Assembly (NCBI GenBank): GCA_964455395.1 | Contig: CAYVWB010000001.1 | Span: 62,001-126,000 of the forward strand | DNA length: 64,000 nucleotides | Direction: 5' to 3' | From: CAYVWB01 sp964455395 | Lineage (GTDB): Bacteria > Desulfobacterota > Desulfovibrionia > Desulfovibrionales > Desulfovibrionaceae | Shown: positions 33,378-41,766 of the stretch, one piece after another | Numbering within the stretch: the first letter of the stretch is position 1 | How the letters are laid out: every line of letters starts with the position of its first letter | The notes under the pieces: model-generated | Told to the model about the DNA's origin: nothing | Databases searched by the model: none | The model's input: only the letters and a program-made list of their open reading frames with translations | Position numbers and translations under genes: made by a program

Positions 33378-33953
33378 TCAGGGGGTGGGGCCGTGCGGCG
33401 AGGCGCCGTCGCGGCGCGCGGGCAGTCGCACCGCGCGGGAGGGCGTTTCCTGGGGCGGAAACGACGGCGGCAGCAGGTGACGCAACGTGTCCGGCAAGGG
33501 CGCGCGAACGATCACCCGGCAAGTGACTCCCTCTGCGGGGGCGGGGGAAGCCGTCGGCGTGAGTGTGGCGTTCGTCACCCGGATGCCGGCGAGCACGCCG
33601 CGTGTCACTGTGGCGATGTCGTCCTGCGTCAATTCGAAATCCTCGACGCGAGCGGACCCTTGCACGAAGACGCCATGTGCGAACCCTGTCAAGCGGCGTC
33701 TGGCGTCCAGTTCGGCGGCGCGGCAGGCGGCGTGCGCCTCGTCTCGGGATGTTTGTGATCCGGCGAACCCCACGCCGCTGGCTGTCAATTCGCCGCGTGT
33801 GTAATCCACGTAGACGAAATCCGACGGGACGGCGGCGGGAGGCGCTTCATCCGCCATGGCGCAAGGGGGGAGACCGAGTGGCTGCGTCACGCTTCCACAT
33901 GTGATGGCGCACGCAAGGACGACAGCCGGCAGGCGGCGCATGGTTCCGCTCAC
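33378..33953 (-). CDS. Secreted LPP20-like protein
   Basis: The 191-residue product has a signal-peptide-like N-terminus (MRRLPAVVLACAITCGSVTQ; cleavage perhaps after CAMA). The mature region contains DFVYVDYTRGELTASGVGFAG and ARRRLTGFAHGVFVQG, ending with a VTCRVIVRAPLPDTL strand. The repeated Ala/Arg helix followed by a conserved beta segment resembles LPP20-type periplasmic proteins of unknown function. It starts within an ATGA overlap with the end of the sensor gene upstream, so the two are probably co-translated. Family assignment is tentative. Confidence 0.65.
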   Translation of the reverse strand: MSGTMRRLPAVVLACAITCGSVTQPLGLPPCAMADEAPPAAVPSDFVYVDYTRGELTASGVGFAGSQTSRDEAHAACRAAELDARRRLTGFAHGVFVQGSARVEDFELTQDDIATVTRGVLAGIRVTNATLTPTASPAPAEGVTCRVIVRAPLPDTLRHLLPPSFPPQETPSRAVRLPARRDGASPHGPTP

Positions 33954-36058
33954 TCGGCAGCCAGGCGAACACGGTTGCGGCCGTGCTGCTTGGCGCTGAA
34001 GAGGGCCCGACTGGCCTCCGCGATGAGCTCTTCCGCAGCCACCGCGGCTTCGGGCCGCATGAGGGCGACGCCCACGCTCGCAGTGAGCAGGCAGACCGCC
34101 TCCGTTGGGCCGTCCATCTCCATGAGGCGCAGCTCTTGCACGGCGCGGCGCAAGGCGTCCGCCACGGCCACGGCTTCGTCTTCACCCACGTCCGGCAGAA
34201 TGACGGCGTATTCCTGCACGCCGTACCGCGCGAGCAGGGCGCAGGGGCGTCGTCGCAGGGCTTGGTCCATGGAATCCGCCACGTGGTTCAGACACGTCAC
34301 GGCGCGTTCTTCGCCCACGCGTTCCTTGAATTCCCTGAAGTGGTCGATATCGATGAGCAACAGACCCACGGCCCGGCGGCTGCGCGCAGCTTCCCGCAGG
34401 GTGCGCGCGAAGATGTCATCGAAGAGGCTGCGGGTGATGACGCCGCTCTGGGGCTCGAAACAGAACATCTGCTGCGAGGTCGAGCGATCCATCTCCCTGT
34501 GGCCGGCGTCCAGGCTGTCCGTGGGGTCCAGCGAGGTCTCCAGGGGCGTCCGTGAGGAGGGAACGCGCTGCTCCGAGAGCGACTCGCGGCTGTCCTCGGC
34601 TTGCGGCAAGGTGATGACGAAGGACGCTCGGGGTCGTTTGCCTTGCGTCTGCTGAAATTCCAGCAGGCCGCCCATGTTCTTCACCAGGCGGTAGCACATG
34701 GGCAGGCCCCGGGGCTCCTCGGCTTCCTCGAAGGGCATGAAGAGCTTTTCGGGATCGAGCGCCGGTCCATGGGCCGGGTAGCTCATCTGGGCGGTCACGC
34801 TTTTTTCGTTGGCGGCAGTGCGCACGCGGATGACGTCGCCTTTGGCCGTGGTGGCGGCCGCGTGACGGAGGAGGTCGATGAAGACCTGCCCCAGGGCGTC
34901 GGGGTCGGCGAGAGCGTAGGGCAGGGTGGACTCCAGCTCGAAATCGCACACCACGCCCAAGGCGTCCAGCTCCGGAGAGAGCAAGGCCGCCGCGTTGGAG
35001 AGCAAGTGGTTCACGGAGCACCCTTCGCGCGAGATGGCCACGGGCTTCATGTAGTCGCGGATGCGGTCCACAAGTTGCTCCAGCCGTTGCGCTTCCCGCA
35101 GGATGATGCCGAGCTCCGGGGCAGGGCTCTTCTTTTCCAGCCGGCGGGCGAACCCCGCGATGGACATGAGCGGATTGCGGATTTCATGCGCCACTTCCGC
35201 GGAAATGGCGCCCAGGGTCTTCAGCTTGGCGCTCTGCACCAAAGCCTGCTCCAGGAAGACGCGGTCCGTGATGTCCATGAAGATGCCTTCGACCACCGCG
35301 GGAGTTTCTCCGGTCGCCACACCTTGCGGCGCAGCCGGGTCGCACGGGAGTTGCGGGATGGAGCGGGCGATCCCGTGGACGATGCGGCCTTTCTTGTGGA
35401 TGAGCCGGCACTCCACGGAGAAGGACGCGCCCTCCTTGAAGGCCTTGCGCAGAGCGCTGCGCACGGGGCGGCGGTCCTCCGGGTGGATGCGGTAGGTGAG
35501 CCAGGAGCGGTCGCCCACGGCTTCATCCGGGGTGTACCCCAGAAACTGGGTGACGGACTGGTTGATGAACTCCAGGCTCAAGTCTTCCCGAATGGCGTAG
35601 ATGATGAGCGGGATGTTCTGCAGCAGCAGGGAGTGGCGTTGCTCCGCGCGGTGGATATGCTCCTTGAGGCGGCGGCGGTTCTTGAGCCGGCTGATGAGGA
35701 TCTTGAGGTCGTTGAACTCGATGGGCTTGCGGAGATAGTCGCTGGCGCCGAGCTGCATGGCCCGCACGACGGTGTCCACGGAGGCCACATCGCCCATGAA
35801 GATGATGTCTTCCAGGCGTCCTTGCTGGATGAGTTGGGTGGCGAGCTCGAAGCCGGAATCGTTGGGCAGGGAGAGGTCGATGAACGCGAGGGGGTAGCGT
35901 TGCCCGTTCATGGTCTCCAGCAGCCGCCGCGGGTTGGAGTGCGGCTCCGGCGCGAAGCCGGCGCTCTCCAGCATGACCGTGAGGGAGCGGCAGATGGCCG
36001 GGTCGCCATCCACGATGAGGGTGCGGAGATTGTCTGGATCGTACGGACAGGAACGCAT
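33950..36058 (-). CDS. REC-PAS-histidine kinase-GGDEF hybrid with degenerate catalytic motifs
   Basis: ATG 36058 gives 702 residues; a start at 36160 is possible. Domains in order: receiver (about 12-125; Asp61 in FIDLSLPNDSG, Lys111 in LRKP), PAS (about 142-268), HisKA with phosphoacceptor His291 in AEVAHEIRNPLMS, an ATPase-like region (about 350-485) and a GGDEF domain (about 535-702). The ATPase region has lost its boxes. The N-box Asn is replaced (DLLRHAAAT), the DxGxG loop reads YPAHGPA, and the later GxGLGL reads RGLPMC. The GGDEF signature is GVQEY at 613-617, so cyclase activity is unlikely. It may act as a scaffold or phosphorelay receiver rather than an enzyme. Overlaps the secreted-protein gene by ATGA. 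Confidence 0.85.
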   Translation of the reverse strand: MRSCPYDPDNLRTLIVDGDPAICRSLTVMLESAGFAPEPHSNPRRLLETMNGQRYPLAFIDLSLPNDSGFELATQLIQQGRLEDIIFMGDVASVDTVVRAMQLGASDYLRKPIEFNDLKILISRLKNRRRLKEHIHRAEQRHSLLLQNIPLIIYAIREDLSLEFINQSVTQFLGYTPDEAVGDRSWLTYRIHPEDRRPVRSALRKAFKEGASFSVECRLIHKKGRIVHGIARSIPQLPCDPAAPQGVATGETPAVVEGIFMDITDRVFLEQALVQSAKLKTLGAISAEVAHEIRNPLMSIAGFARRLEKKSPAPELGIILREAQRLEQLVDRIRDYMKPVAISREGCSVNHLLSNAAALLSPELDALGVVCDFELESTLPYALADPDALGQVFIDLLRHAAATTAKGDVIRVRTAANEKSVTAQMSYPAHGPALDPEKLFMPFEEAEEPRGLPMCYRLVKNMGGLLEFQQTQGKRPRASFVITLPQAEDSRESLSEQRVPSSRTPLETSLDPTDSLDAGHREMDRSTSQQMFCFEPQSGVITRSLFDDIFARTLREAARSRRAVGLLLIDIDHFREFKERVGEERAVTCLNHVADSMDQALRRRPCALLARYGVQEYAVILPDVGEDEAVAVADALRRAVQELRLMEMDGPTEAVCLLTASVGVALMRPEAAVAAEELIAEASRALFSAKQHGRNRVRLAAE

Positions 36059-36217
36059 GTCGGTTCTCGCGAACAAAAGGCTGTGTCTTGTGGCGAAGTC
36101 TGTTATCTTGTTTGAACCCGTGTGGCAATACGTCTCCGGGCGACGCTTGACATCATTCAAAATATCTTACACCGCGCGAGGTTGCGCACCGCCGCATCAG
36201 CCTCCCCCTGCTGCTCC

Positions 36218-37189
36218 ATGTCCATCTTTTACGACATACGCGACGCCTGCGCCAGAATCGCCGCGCGAGCCCGCCACGTGCGCATAGAGGAGCAGGCGGT
36301 GGACGCCGCGGCTGCGGCCTTGACGCCCGCGGATCTTGTCCGACACACCCCGGCGGATCCCCGTTGTTGCTTCGAGGAGGGCGACGAGGAGGCGAAGTGC
36401 GCGTTCGTGCTCATCCGCAACAGCCTTCGCTTCGGCGCCGGCTGGTTCGATTCCCTATATATCCCTGACGAGTTCGGCGGCAGCGGCCACGCGTTCGTGG
36501 CGGCGCGACTCGCTGACCGGTTCCGCGACGCCGGGCCGCTCACGGCGGCGGAACTTCTCGGCATGACTGTCGAGGACGCGGCTTCGCTCTTCGGACAGTC
36601 TGCGGCGAACAAGGACGCCGTCGAGTTGATGGGGCTCTACGCTGCAGCGATGCAGGATCTCGGACGGCAGGTGGCGGGCAACTATTTCGCTTCCTTCGCA
36701 AGCCTTGTACGGGACGCTCAGCACAGCGCCGCGGGGCTGGTCAACATCCTGAAACGCCTCAAGTTCTACCAGGATGTCAGCAGCCACCACAGTCAGCCCG
36801 CGCCGTTCTTCAAGCGCGCGCAGCAGGCTGCTGCGGACCTGGGGACCATCTTTCGCCGCGAGGGCCTGGGCGGCATGTACGACATCGAGGAGATGACGGC
36901 CCCGGCCGGGGCGCGACTCCCTTATATATTGCGCATCCATGGCGTACTCACGCTGACCGAAGCCCTCGCCGAGCGTGTGGATCACGGAGAGCCTCTGGAA
37001 TCCGGCGACGAGGAGGAGGTGGAGCTGCGCGCCGTGGCCTTGCACGCCGTGGAGCGTATCAAGCAGCAACAGCAGTACGAAGGCGTACGCGCGTCCTCCA
37101 CAGGTATAGCTCAGGCCCTGTTCTTGGTGAAGGTCCCGCCGTCAGCCTCCGCCATGCAGCCGCATCACGCCCGATGCGTCCATTATTGA
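36218..37189 (+). CDS. Queuosine 5'-phosphate N-glycosylase-like protein (DUF2419/Qng1)
   Basis: From ATG 36218 the product has 323 residues and resembles the DUF2419 queuosine-salvage family (human C9orf64/QNG1), which releases queuine from queuosine 5'-monophosphate. Shared segments, judged from memory of the human protein, are FYQDVSSHHSQ, FFKRAQQAAADLGTIF, the LPYILRIHGVLTL segment, GDEEEVELRAVALHAVERI and the C-terminal HHARCVHY (human HRIRCIYY). RNSLRFGAGWFD occupies the place of the NFSFW motif, a noticeable change near the presumed active site. It is divergent from the sensor gene; TTGACA at 36147-36152 could be its -35 element. Queuosine salvage by this route is uncommon in bacteria. 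Family call is likely, activity uncertain. Confidence 0.72.
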   Translation: MSIFYDIRDACARIAARARHVRIEEQAVDAAAAALTPADLVRHTPADPRCCFEEGDEEAKCAFVLIRNSLRFGAGWFDSLYIPDEFGGSGHAFVAARLADRFRDAGPLTAAELLGMTVEDAASLFGQSAANKDAVELMGLYAAAMQDLGRQVAGNYFASFASLVRDAQHSAAGLVNILKRLKFYQDVSSHHSQPAPFFKRAQQAAADLGTIFRREGLGGMYDIEEMTAPAGARLPYILRIHGVLTLTEALAERVDHGEPLESGDEEEVELRAVALHAVERIKQQQQYEGVRASSTGIAQALFLVKVPPSASAMQPHHARCVHY

Positions 37190-37293
37190 TCGAAGACAGC
37201 CGTTTTGCAATGCGTTGAGTCGCACTGATTACGTACTCATTCATTTCACATAACGTACAACAATGACGCGCGCAAAGCGCAAGGAGAAACCGT

Positions 37294-38598
37294 ATGGATT
37301 TCACCGGCCTAGAGACCATAGCTCTGCATGCAGGGCACGCCCCGGATGCGGACACCATGTCACGCGCCGTGCCCATCCATCAGACCACAAGCTTCCTCTT
37401 CAGGGATACGGAACACGCCGCCAATCTGTTCAATCTCAGTGAGCCGGGATATATCTATACACGCATCATGAACCCGACCACAGAGGTTCTGGAAAAGCGG
37501 CTGGCCGCATTGCACAACGCCAGCGCCGCACTCTGTACGGCTTCCGGAATGTCCGCCATTTTCTACGCCGTGGCGTCCATCACCCAGCATGGACAGAACA
37601 TCGTGTCCGGCTCGAACCTGTACGGCGGCACGAACACGCTCTTCACGCACACACTCAAGCGGTTCGGCATTGAAGCGCGCATGGTGGACTCCTCCGATCC
37701 GGCAAATTTCGAGCGCGTCATCGACGAAAACACTCGGCTGATATTCAGCGAAACCATCGGTAATCCGCGTTGCAACGTGGACGACCTGGAGGCGATAGGC
37801 AAGCTCGCACAGCAGTACAATGTGCCTTTCATTCTGGACAACACCGTGGCGGCGCCGCCCATCTTCAATCCCTTCGACGTCGGCGCGCACATCGCGGTCT
37901 ATTCGCTCACGAAAATCATCGGCGGCCACGGGCTCTGCATCGGCGGCGCCTTGGTGGAAGCCGGAACTTTCGACTGGGCGTCCGCCGGGAAATACCCGGA
38001 GATCACCGAACCAGATCCCACCTACCACGGCCTCGATTTCTGGGATGCGCTCTGTACATTGGAAGGCACGCCATGCACCGCCTTTTGCACCAAAGTGCGA
38101 ACCAGTCTGCTGCGGGATATCGGCGCGGCGCCGGCGCCCATCAACAGTTTTCTCATCCTTCAAGGAGTGGAGACGCTGCCGCTGCGTGCACGCGCGCACT
38201 GTGAGAACGCACAGCGTGTGGCTGAATTTCTGGCGTCTCACCCGGCCGTGGCGTGGGTGAACTACGCGGGCCTGCCCTCGCACAAAGACCACGAACGCGC
38301 CAAGCGATACTTCCCGCTGGGACCGGGAGCAGTCTTCGGTTTCGGGGTGAAGGGCGGTTTGGCTGCGGGCCGGAAGTTCATTGAATCCGTGCGTTTGTGC
38401 TCGCACTTGGCGAACATTCTGGACGCGAAGACGCTGGTCATCCACCCGGCTTCCACCACGCATTCGCAGTTGACGCCCGCCGAACTGGAACGCGCTGGCG
38501 TGCCCGAGGACATGGTGCGCATTTCCGTGGGCATCGAAAGCGCGGAGGACATCATGGCGGACTTGGATCAGGCTCTGCTCGCTTCCCAGACCGCCTGA
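37294..38598 (+). CDS. metY: O-acetylhomoserine aminocarboxypropyltransferase (MetY-like)
   Basis: A 434-residue Cys/Met-metabolism PLP enzyme. LETIALHAGHAPD and VPIHQTTSFLF at the start, YTRIMNPTTEVLEKRLAALH, and SLTKIIGGHG with the PLP-binding Lys207 are standard. The long Trp/Tyr-rich loop after the Lys (FDWASAGKYPEITEPDPTYHG) is typical of O-acetylhomoserine sulfhydrylase rather than cystathionine gamma-synthase. It makes homocysteine from O-acetylhomoserine and sulfide, fitting a sulfide-producing organism. AAGGAG precedes ATG 37294, and a perfect-arm terminator follows. I see no SAM riboswitch in the 105-base leader. Confidence 0.92.
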   Translation: MDFTGLETIALHAGHAPDADTMSRAVPIHQTTSFLFRDTEHAANLFNLSEPGYIYTRIMNPTTEVLEKRLAALHNASAALCTASGMSAIFYAVASITQHGQNIVSGSNLYGGTNTLFTHTLKRFGIEARMVDSSDPANFERVIDENTRLIFSETIGNPRCNVDDLEAIGKLAQQYNVPFILDNTVAAPPIFNPFDVGAHIAVYSLTKIIGGHGLCIGGALVEAGTFDWASAGKYPEITEPDPTYHGLDFWDALCTLEGTPCTAFCTKVRTSLLRDIGAAPAPINSFLILQGVETLPLRARAHCENAQRVAEFLASHPAVAWVNYAGLPSHKDHERAKRYFPLGPGAVFGFGVKGGLAAGRKFIESVRLCSHLANILDAKTLVIHPASTTHSQLTPAELERAGVPEDMVRISVGIESAEDIMADLDQALLASQTA

Positions 38599-38619
38599 CG
38601 TGTTGAACTGAACCCAATA

Positions 38620-38659
38620 CCAAAAGCCGGAGCCGCATGTGAGCGGTTCCGGCTTTTGG
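38620..38659. terminator. Terminator between metY and cold-shock gene (possibly bidirectional)
   Basis: A 17-base-pair stem with one mismatch is formed by CCAAAAGCCGGAGCCGC at 38620-38636 and GCGGTTCCGGCTTTTGG at 38643-38659, with a six-base loop. The A and T tracts lie inside the stem ends, so it can serve metY on the plus strand and the cold-shock gene on the minus strand. Confidence 0.85.
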
Positions 38660-38711
38660 TGCGTCCGATTCGGACTGCGTCCCTGTGCTCGAAAGCCAGG
38701 GGGGAGGAGAA

Positions 38712-38915
38712 TCAGATCTTGGTGACGTTGGAGGCGCGGGCGCCTTTGTCACCGTGTTCAATGTCGAAGGAGACGCGGTCGCCTTCGTTCAGGGTCTTGA
38801 ACCCCGCGGCTTGAATGGCCGAGTAGTGGACAAAGACATCGTCGCCTTCTTCCCGTTGGATGAAGCCGAAGCCCTTCTTCTCATTGAACCACTTTACAGT
38901 GCCTTCATACGCCAT
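38712..38915 (-). CDS. Cold-shock protein (CspA family)
   Basis: ATG 38915, preceded by GGAGG, gives a 67-residue single cold-shock domain: MAYEGTVKWFNEKKGFGFI with RNP1 (KGFGFI) and RNP2 (VFVHYSAI), then GFKTLNEGDRVSFDIEHG. It binds single-stranded RNA/DNA and acts as an RNA chaperone. It is followed by the metY-side terminator and preceded by a near-identical second csp gene 101 bases upstream, so the two may be a tandem duplication. The in-frame upstream ATG at 39026 would run into the neighbour and lacks a binding site. Confidence 0.95.
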   Translation of the reverse strand: MAYEGTVKWFNEKKGFGFIQREEGDDVFVHYSAIQAAGFKTLNEGDRVSFDIEHGDKGARASNVTKI

Positions 38916-39016
38916 GAGTGCATCCTCCAAGATCGGATAAGAAAATGCGACCGTGTCGCTGGGGAGTGAGACGCGGGGGGTGGCGCGTGGGTCGATAGAG
39001 ACGCCGCGTCCGTTGC

Positions 39017-39220
39017 TCAGCAACACCGCACGACGTTGGCGGCGCGGGGCCCTTTCTCGTTTTCGATGAGCTCGAACGAGACGGGGTCGCCTTCCGCCAG
39101 GGTTTTGAAACCGTCAGCCTGAATGGCGGAATAGTGGACGAAGACGTCCTCGCCATCGTCCACGCTGATGAAGCCAAAGCCTTTTTTCTCGTTGAACCAC
39201 TTTACGACACCTTGATACAT
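39017..39220 (-). CDS. Cold-shock protein (CspA family), second copy
   Basis: ATG 39220, preceded by AAGGAG, encodes 67 residues starting MYQGVVKWFNEKKGFGFI with RNP1 KGFGFI and RNP2 VFVHYSAI, about 60-65 percent like its neighbour by eye. The C-terminus ends in CC. A promoter-like sequence 135 bases upstream implies a long leader of the kind cold-shock genes often use for temperature control. Paralogous to the adjacent gene; which of the two is cold-induced cannot be told from sequence. Confidence 0.95.
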   Translation of the reverse strand: MYQGVVKWFNEKKGFGFISVDDGEDVFVHYSAIQADGFKTLAEGDPVSFELIENEKGPRAANVVRCC

Positions 39221-39354
39221 GGGACACCAACTCCTTGCGTTGAGAAACCGAAATGACTTCGTAACGTATACGGTAAATGCGGGCCTACTGCGAAAGGAAG
39301 AAAAGCGCAAGGGGAGGGCGTGGGTTTTTTTCAAGAGCCTGAATTTTTATCATT

Positions 39355-39382
39355 ATTGTACAGTAAAAATACCCGAAACCAA
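39355..39382 (-). promoter_or_regulatory. Possible promoter for the cold-shock pair
   Basis: On the minus strand TTGGTT (39382-39377) and TACAAT (39360-39355) are spaced by 16 bases in an AT-rich segment. The transcript would carry a leader of about 125 bases before the csp start at 39220. Confidence 0.35.
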
Positions 39383-39394
39383 GGAGGGTGAAGC

Positions 39395-39430
39395 AAAAAG
39401 AAAAAGGCCGCGGCAAGAAACCGCAGCCTT
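39395..39430 (-). terminator. Terminator after the amphi-Trp gene
   Basis: On the minus strand AAGGCTGCGG pairs with CCGCGGCCTT (one mismatch) and is followed by TTTCTTTTT. The arms are 39421-39430 and 39404-39413. It closes the transcript of the gene at 39453-39734. Confidence 0.8.
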
Positions 39431-39452
39431 GCAAAATCCGTTGAAATAAGGT

Positions 39453-39734
39453 TCAGGAGATCTCGACGCGAGGGCCCGTGGCGGAGATCTTGACGTTCTC
39501 TTTGCTGGAGGCGTCCTTCTTCCAGCTCAACTGGATGGAGATCTTCTCCTTCTCCTTTTTCTGGGAGACTTCGATCTCGCAATCCACGATGGAACTCGGC
39601 GCGAGGGAGACGGATTCATCGCCAAGCTGGATGTGCACTTTGCCGGCTTTCAGGCCGTTGAGCAGGTCTTCGAGGTACGCTGTGACTTGGTTGAGCTCCA
39701 AGGCTCCGTCTATGCTAACTTTATTTTTACCCAT
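39453..39734 (-). CDS. Amphi-Trp domain protein
   Basis: From ATG 39734, preceded by GGAG, 93 residues: MGKNKVSIDGALELNQVTAYLEDLLNGLKAGKVHIQ followed by VSLAPSSIVDCEIEVSQKK and ISIQLSWKK. The closing amphipathic strand with a Trp is the mark of amphi-Trp domain proteins, small proteins common in Desulfovibrio, halophiles and methanogens and of unknown function. Divergently placed upstream of the ech operon end and closed by its own terminator. Confidence 0.8.
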   Translation of the reverse strand: MGKNKVSIDGALELNQVTAYLEDLLNGLKAGKVHIQLGDESVSLAPSSIVDCEIEVSQKKEKEKISIQLSWKKDASSKENVKISATGPRVEIS

Positions 39735-39867
39735 GGCGGTTCTCCGAAGCAAAGGTTCGTGAAAACAAAGCGACGCTCCTTCCATACCCCGAAGCCGCGT
39801 GGGAAGCAATACGCGAGAGGGGGAAAGGGGCGTCGCTTGGTGGGTGTATGCAAGCGCAACTGCGCGT

Positions 39868-40269
39868 CTAGGAGGCGGCTTCCTTGCCGTCGTCTTTCTT
39901 CTTGGCGGCGGGCTTCTTCTTGGGTTTGGGGGGCTCGCCTTGCATGGTGATCATCTCCCGCTCACTGGTGACGTGTCGCCACGCCTGGGTGTGGTGCAAG
40001 CAGTCGACAGGGCAGGCTTCTTCGCAAGTTCCGCAGTAGACGCACGCGAAGGGGTCGCAGACCCAGGAGCCGGTCTTCTTGTCCACGGTGATGCACTGCG
40101 ATGGGCACTTGCGCGAGCACAAGCCGCAGAAGATGCACTTTTCGATTTCGTTGTAGAGAGCGCCCCGGGCGCGTTCGAAAGGTTCGCGGACCACGAAGGG
40201 GTAGTTGCGCGTGGCTTTCGGCGTGACGAGGTTTTTCAGGATGTTGACGGTCATGGGAGTGAATTTCAT
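39868..40269 (-). CDS. echF: Ech hydrogenase ferredoxin-like subunit EchF
   Basis: ATG 40269 gives 133 residues with two [4Fe-4S] motifs, CIFCGLCSRKCP and CVYCGTCEEACP, characteristic of the NuoI-like electron-input subunit of group 4 [NiFe] hydrogenases. It passes electrons between ferredoxin and EchC. The C-terminus is a Lys/Pro-rich tail (PPKPKKKPAAKKKDD), longer than usual. It is the last gene of the echABCDEF operon, ten bases after echE. Confidence 0.93.
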   Translation of the reverse strand: MKFTPMTVNILKNLVTPKATRNYPFVVREPFERARGALYNEIEKCIFCGLCSRKCPSQCITVDKKTGSWVCDPFACVYCGTCEEACPVDCLHHTQAWRHVTSEREMITMQGEPPKPKKKPAAKKKDDGKEAAS

Positions 40270-40279
40270 GGGCCGTCTC

Positions 40280-41356
40280 CTAGCGTTCCGTGCAGCTGAT
40301 GCAGGGGTCGATGGAAAGCACCACCACGGGCACGTCCGCGAGCTCGATCCCCGGCAGCATGGCGGCGAGGGGCGGGATGTTCGCGAAGGTGGGAGTGCGG
40401 ATGCGCAAGCGATCCAGGTGCTTGGTGCCATTGCCTTTGAAGTAGTAGAAGAGCTCGCCGCGTGGTTGCTCCACGCGGGCATAAGCTTCGCCTTCCGGGA
40501 AGCCTTTGACCGGCGTGCGGATGTCGCCTTCCGGGAGTTTGCGCAGGGCCTGACGCACCAGGTTGATGGACTGGTACGTTTCGAAGTAGCGCACCCGATG
40601 GCGGGAGTAAGCGTCGCAGTCGTGTTCCACGATGGGTTCGAAGTCCAGCTCCGGGAATGCGGCGTAGCCCAGCTGGCGGTTGTCCTCGGCCACACCGCTG
40701 CCGCGCAGGCAGGGGCCCACGGCGCCCAGCTCCACGGCTTTTTCCTTGGGCAGCATGCCGATGCCCACAGTGCGTTTCTTCACTGTGTAGTCGTCCAGCA
40801 AAGTGGATTCGAGTTCCTTGAGCTCGCGCTCCACGTTGTCCATCTCGGCGAGGATCCAGCGGATCTGCTCGGCAGTGAGGTCCTTGCGCACGCCGCCAAG
40901 CACGTTGACGGAGACGATGACGCGGTTGCCGGCTGTGGCTTCGTTGATGTCCATGACACGTTCGCGAATGCGCCACAGCTGGTAGAAGAGGCTCTCGAAG
41001 CCGAAAGCGTCAGCGAAGAGGCCCAGCCAGAGCAGATGGGAGTGGATGCGGTGGAGCTCCGACCAGACCACGCGCAGGAACTTGGCGCGGTCGGGTATTT
41101 CGACGTCCATCATTTTCTCCACGCCTTGGCAGTAGCACATGGCGTGGATTTTGGAGCAGATGCCGCAGACGCGTTCCACGATCTGGATCATGTGGTGGAT
41201 GTCGCGGATGTCGCAGAGCTTCTCGAGACCGCGGTGCACGTAGCCCAGTTGGGGTACGGCATTGGTGACGATTTCGTCTTCCACCGTCAAGGAGAGGTGG
41301 ATGGGCTCGGGAAGGACCGGGTGTTGGGGTCCGAAGGGGATGGTGGTCTTGGCCAT
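40280..41356 (-). CDS. echE: Ech hydrogenase large subunit EchE
   Basis: The 358-residue catalytic subunit of a group 4 [NiFe] hydrogenase. The four Ni-binding cysteines are all present: Cys64 and Cys67 in ERVCGICSKIHAMCY, and Cys352 and Cys355 in DPCISCTER at the very C-terminus. The protein ends three residues after the last Cys, so no cleavable C-terminal peptide is present, which is a known feature of some Ech enzymes. GPQHPVLPEPIHL at the start is the NuoD-like N-terminus. It reduces protons or oxidises H2, coupled to ferredoxin. Confidence 0.95.
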   Translation of the reverse strand: MAKTTIPFGPQHPVLPEPIHLSLTVEDEIVTNAVPQLGYVHRGLEKLCDIRDIHHMIQIVERVCGICSKIHAMCYCQGVEKMMDVEIPDRAKFLRVVWSELHRIHSHLLWLGLFADAFGFESLFYQLWRIRERVMDINEATAGNRVIVSVNVLGGVRKDLTAEQIRWILAEMDNVERELKELESTLLDDYTVKKRTVGIGMLPKEKAVELGAVGPCLRGSGVAEDNRQLGYAAFPELDFEPIVEHDCDAYSRHRVRYFETYQSINLVRQALRKLPEGDIRTPVKGFPEGEAYARVEQPRGELFYYFKGNGTKHLDRLRIRTPTFANIPPLAAMLPGIELADVPVVVLSIDPCISCTER

Positions 41357-41384
41357 AGAATCTCCCTTGCGCCAGGCCGGGGGC

Positions 41385-41765
41385 CTAGCTCGCGTCCTTG
41401 CGCGTGACGCCGTATTTGCAGAAGGGCGTCACGGCCACCTCTTCATCGAGGTAGAGGTGGTTGGCGAAGTTGAGGGCAAGACCTTCGAAGCAGATGCCGA
41501 ATTGGTCTTGGATCTCGTTTTCCACAAGGAACGCAGCGAAGTCCACGTCCGAGATGGACGGCGCGTTCTCTTTCTTGGGTTGCTTCAGACGCAGGTTGGC
41601 CAGTTTCAGGCCCTTGTCATAGTGGTAGATAAGGTCGACGTGGTCTTCGTCAATGTCCACAGCGGTGATGGTCATCAAGCGATAGCCTTGGCTTTTCAGC
41701 CGCAGGATCTCATCCTTGAGGGCGTCGCGTTGGACATCGACGGTTTCGATGAAGTTCTGGGGCAT
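41385..41765 (-). CDS. echD: Ech hydrogenase subunit EchD
   Basis: 126 residues, corresponding to the NuoC-like small subunit. DALKDEILRLKSQGYRLMTITAVDIDEDHVDLIYHYDKGL is the recognisable core, and the C-terminal half (DFAAFLVENEIQDQFGICFEGLAL) resembles NuoC. No redox motif, as expected. It is required to assemble EchE with the rest of the complex. Placed between echC and echE with only one base separating it from echC. Confidence 0.9.
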   Translation of the reverse strand: MPQNFIETVDVQRDALKDEILRLKSQGYRLMTITAVDIDEDHVDLIYHYDKGLKLANLRLKQPKKENAPSISDVDFAAFLVENEIQDQFGICFEGLALNFANHLYLDEEVAVTPFCKYGVTRKDAS

Positions 41766-41766
41766 C

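Noticed and set aside
37190..37293. SAM riboswitch before metY
   Set aside because: The leader is only about 100 bases, and I could not find the conserved core helices; a plain promoter is more likely.
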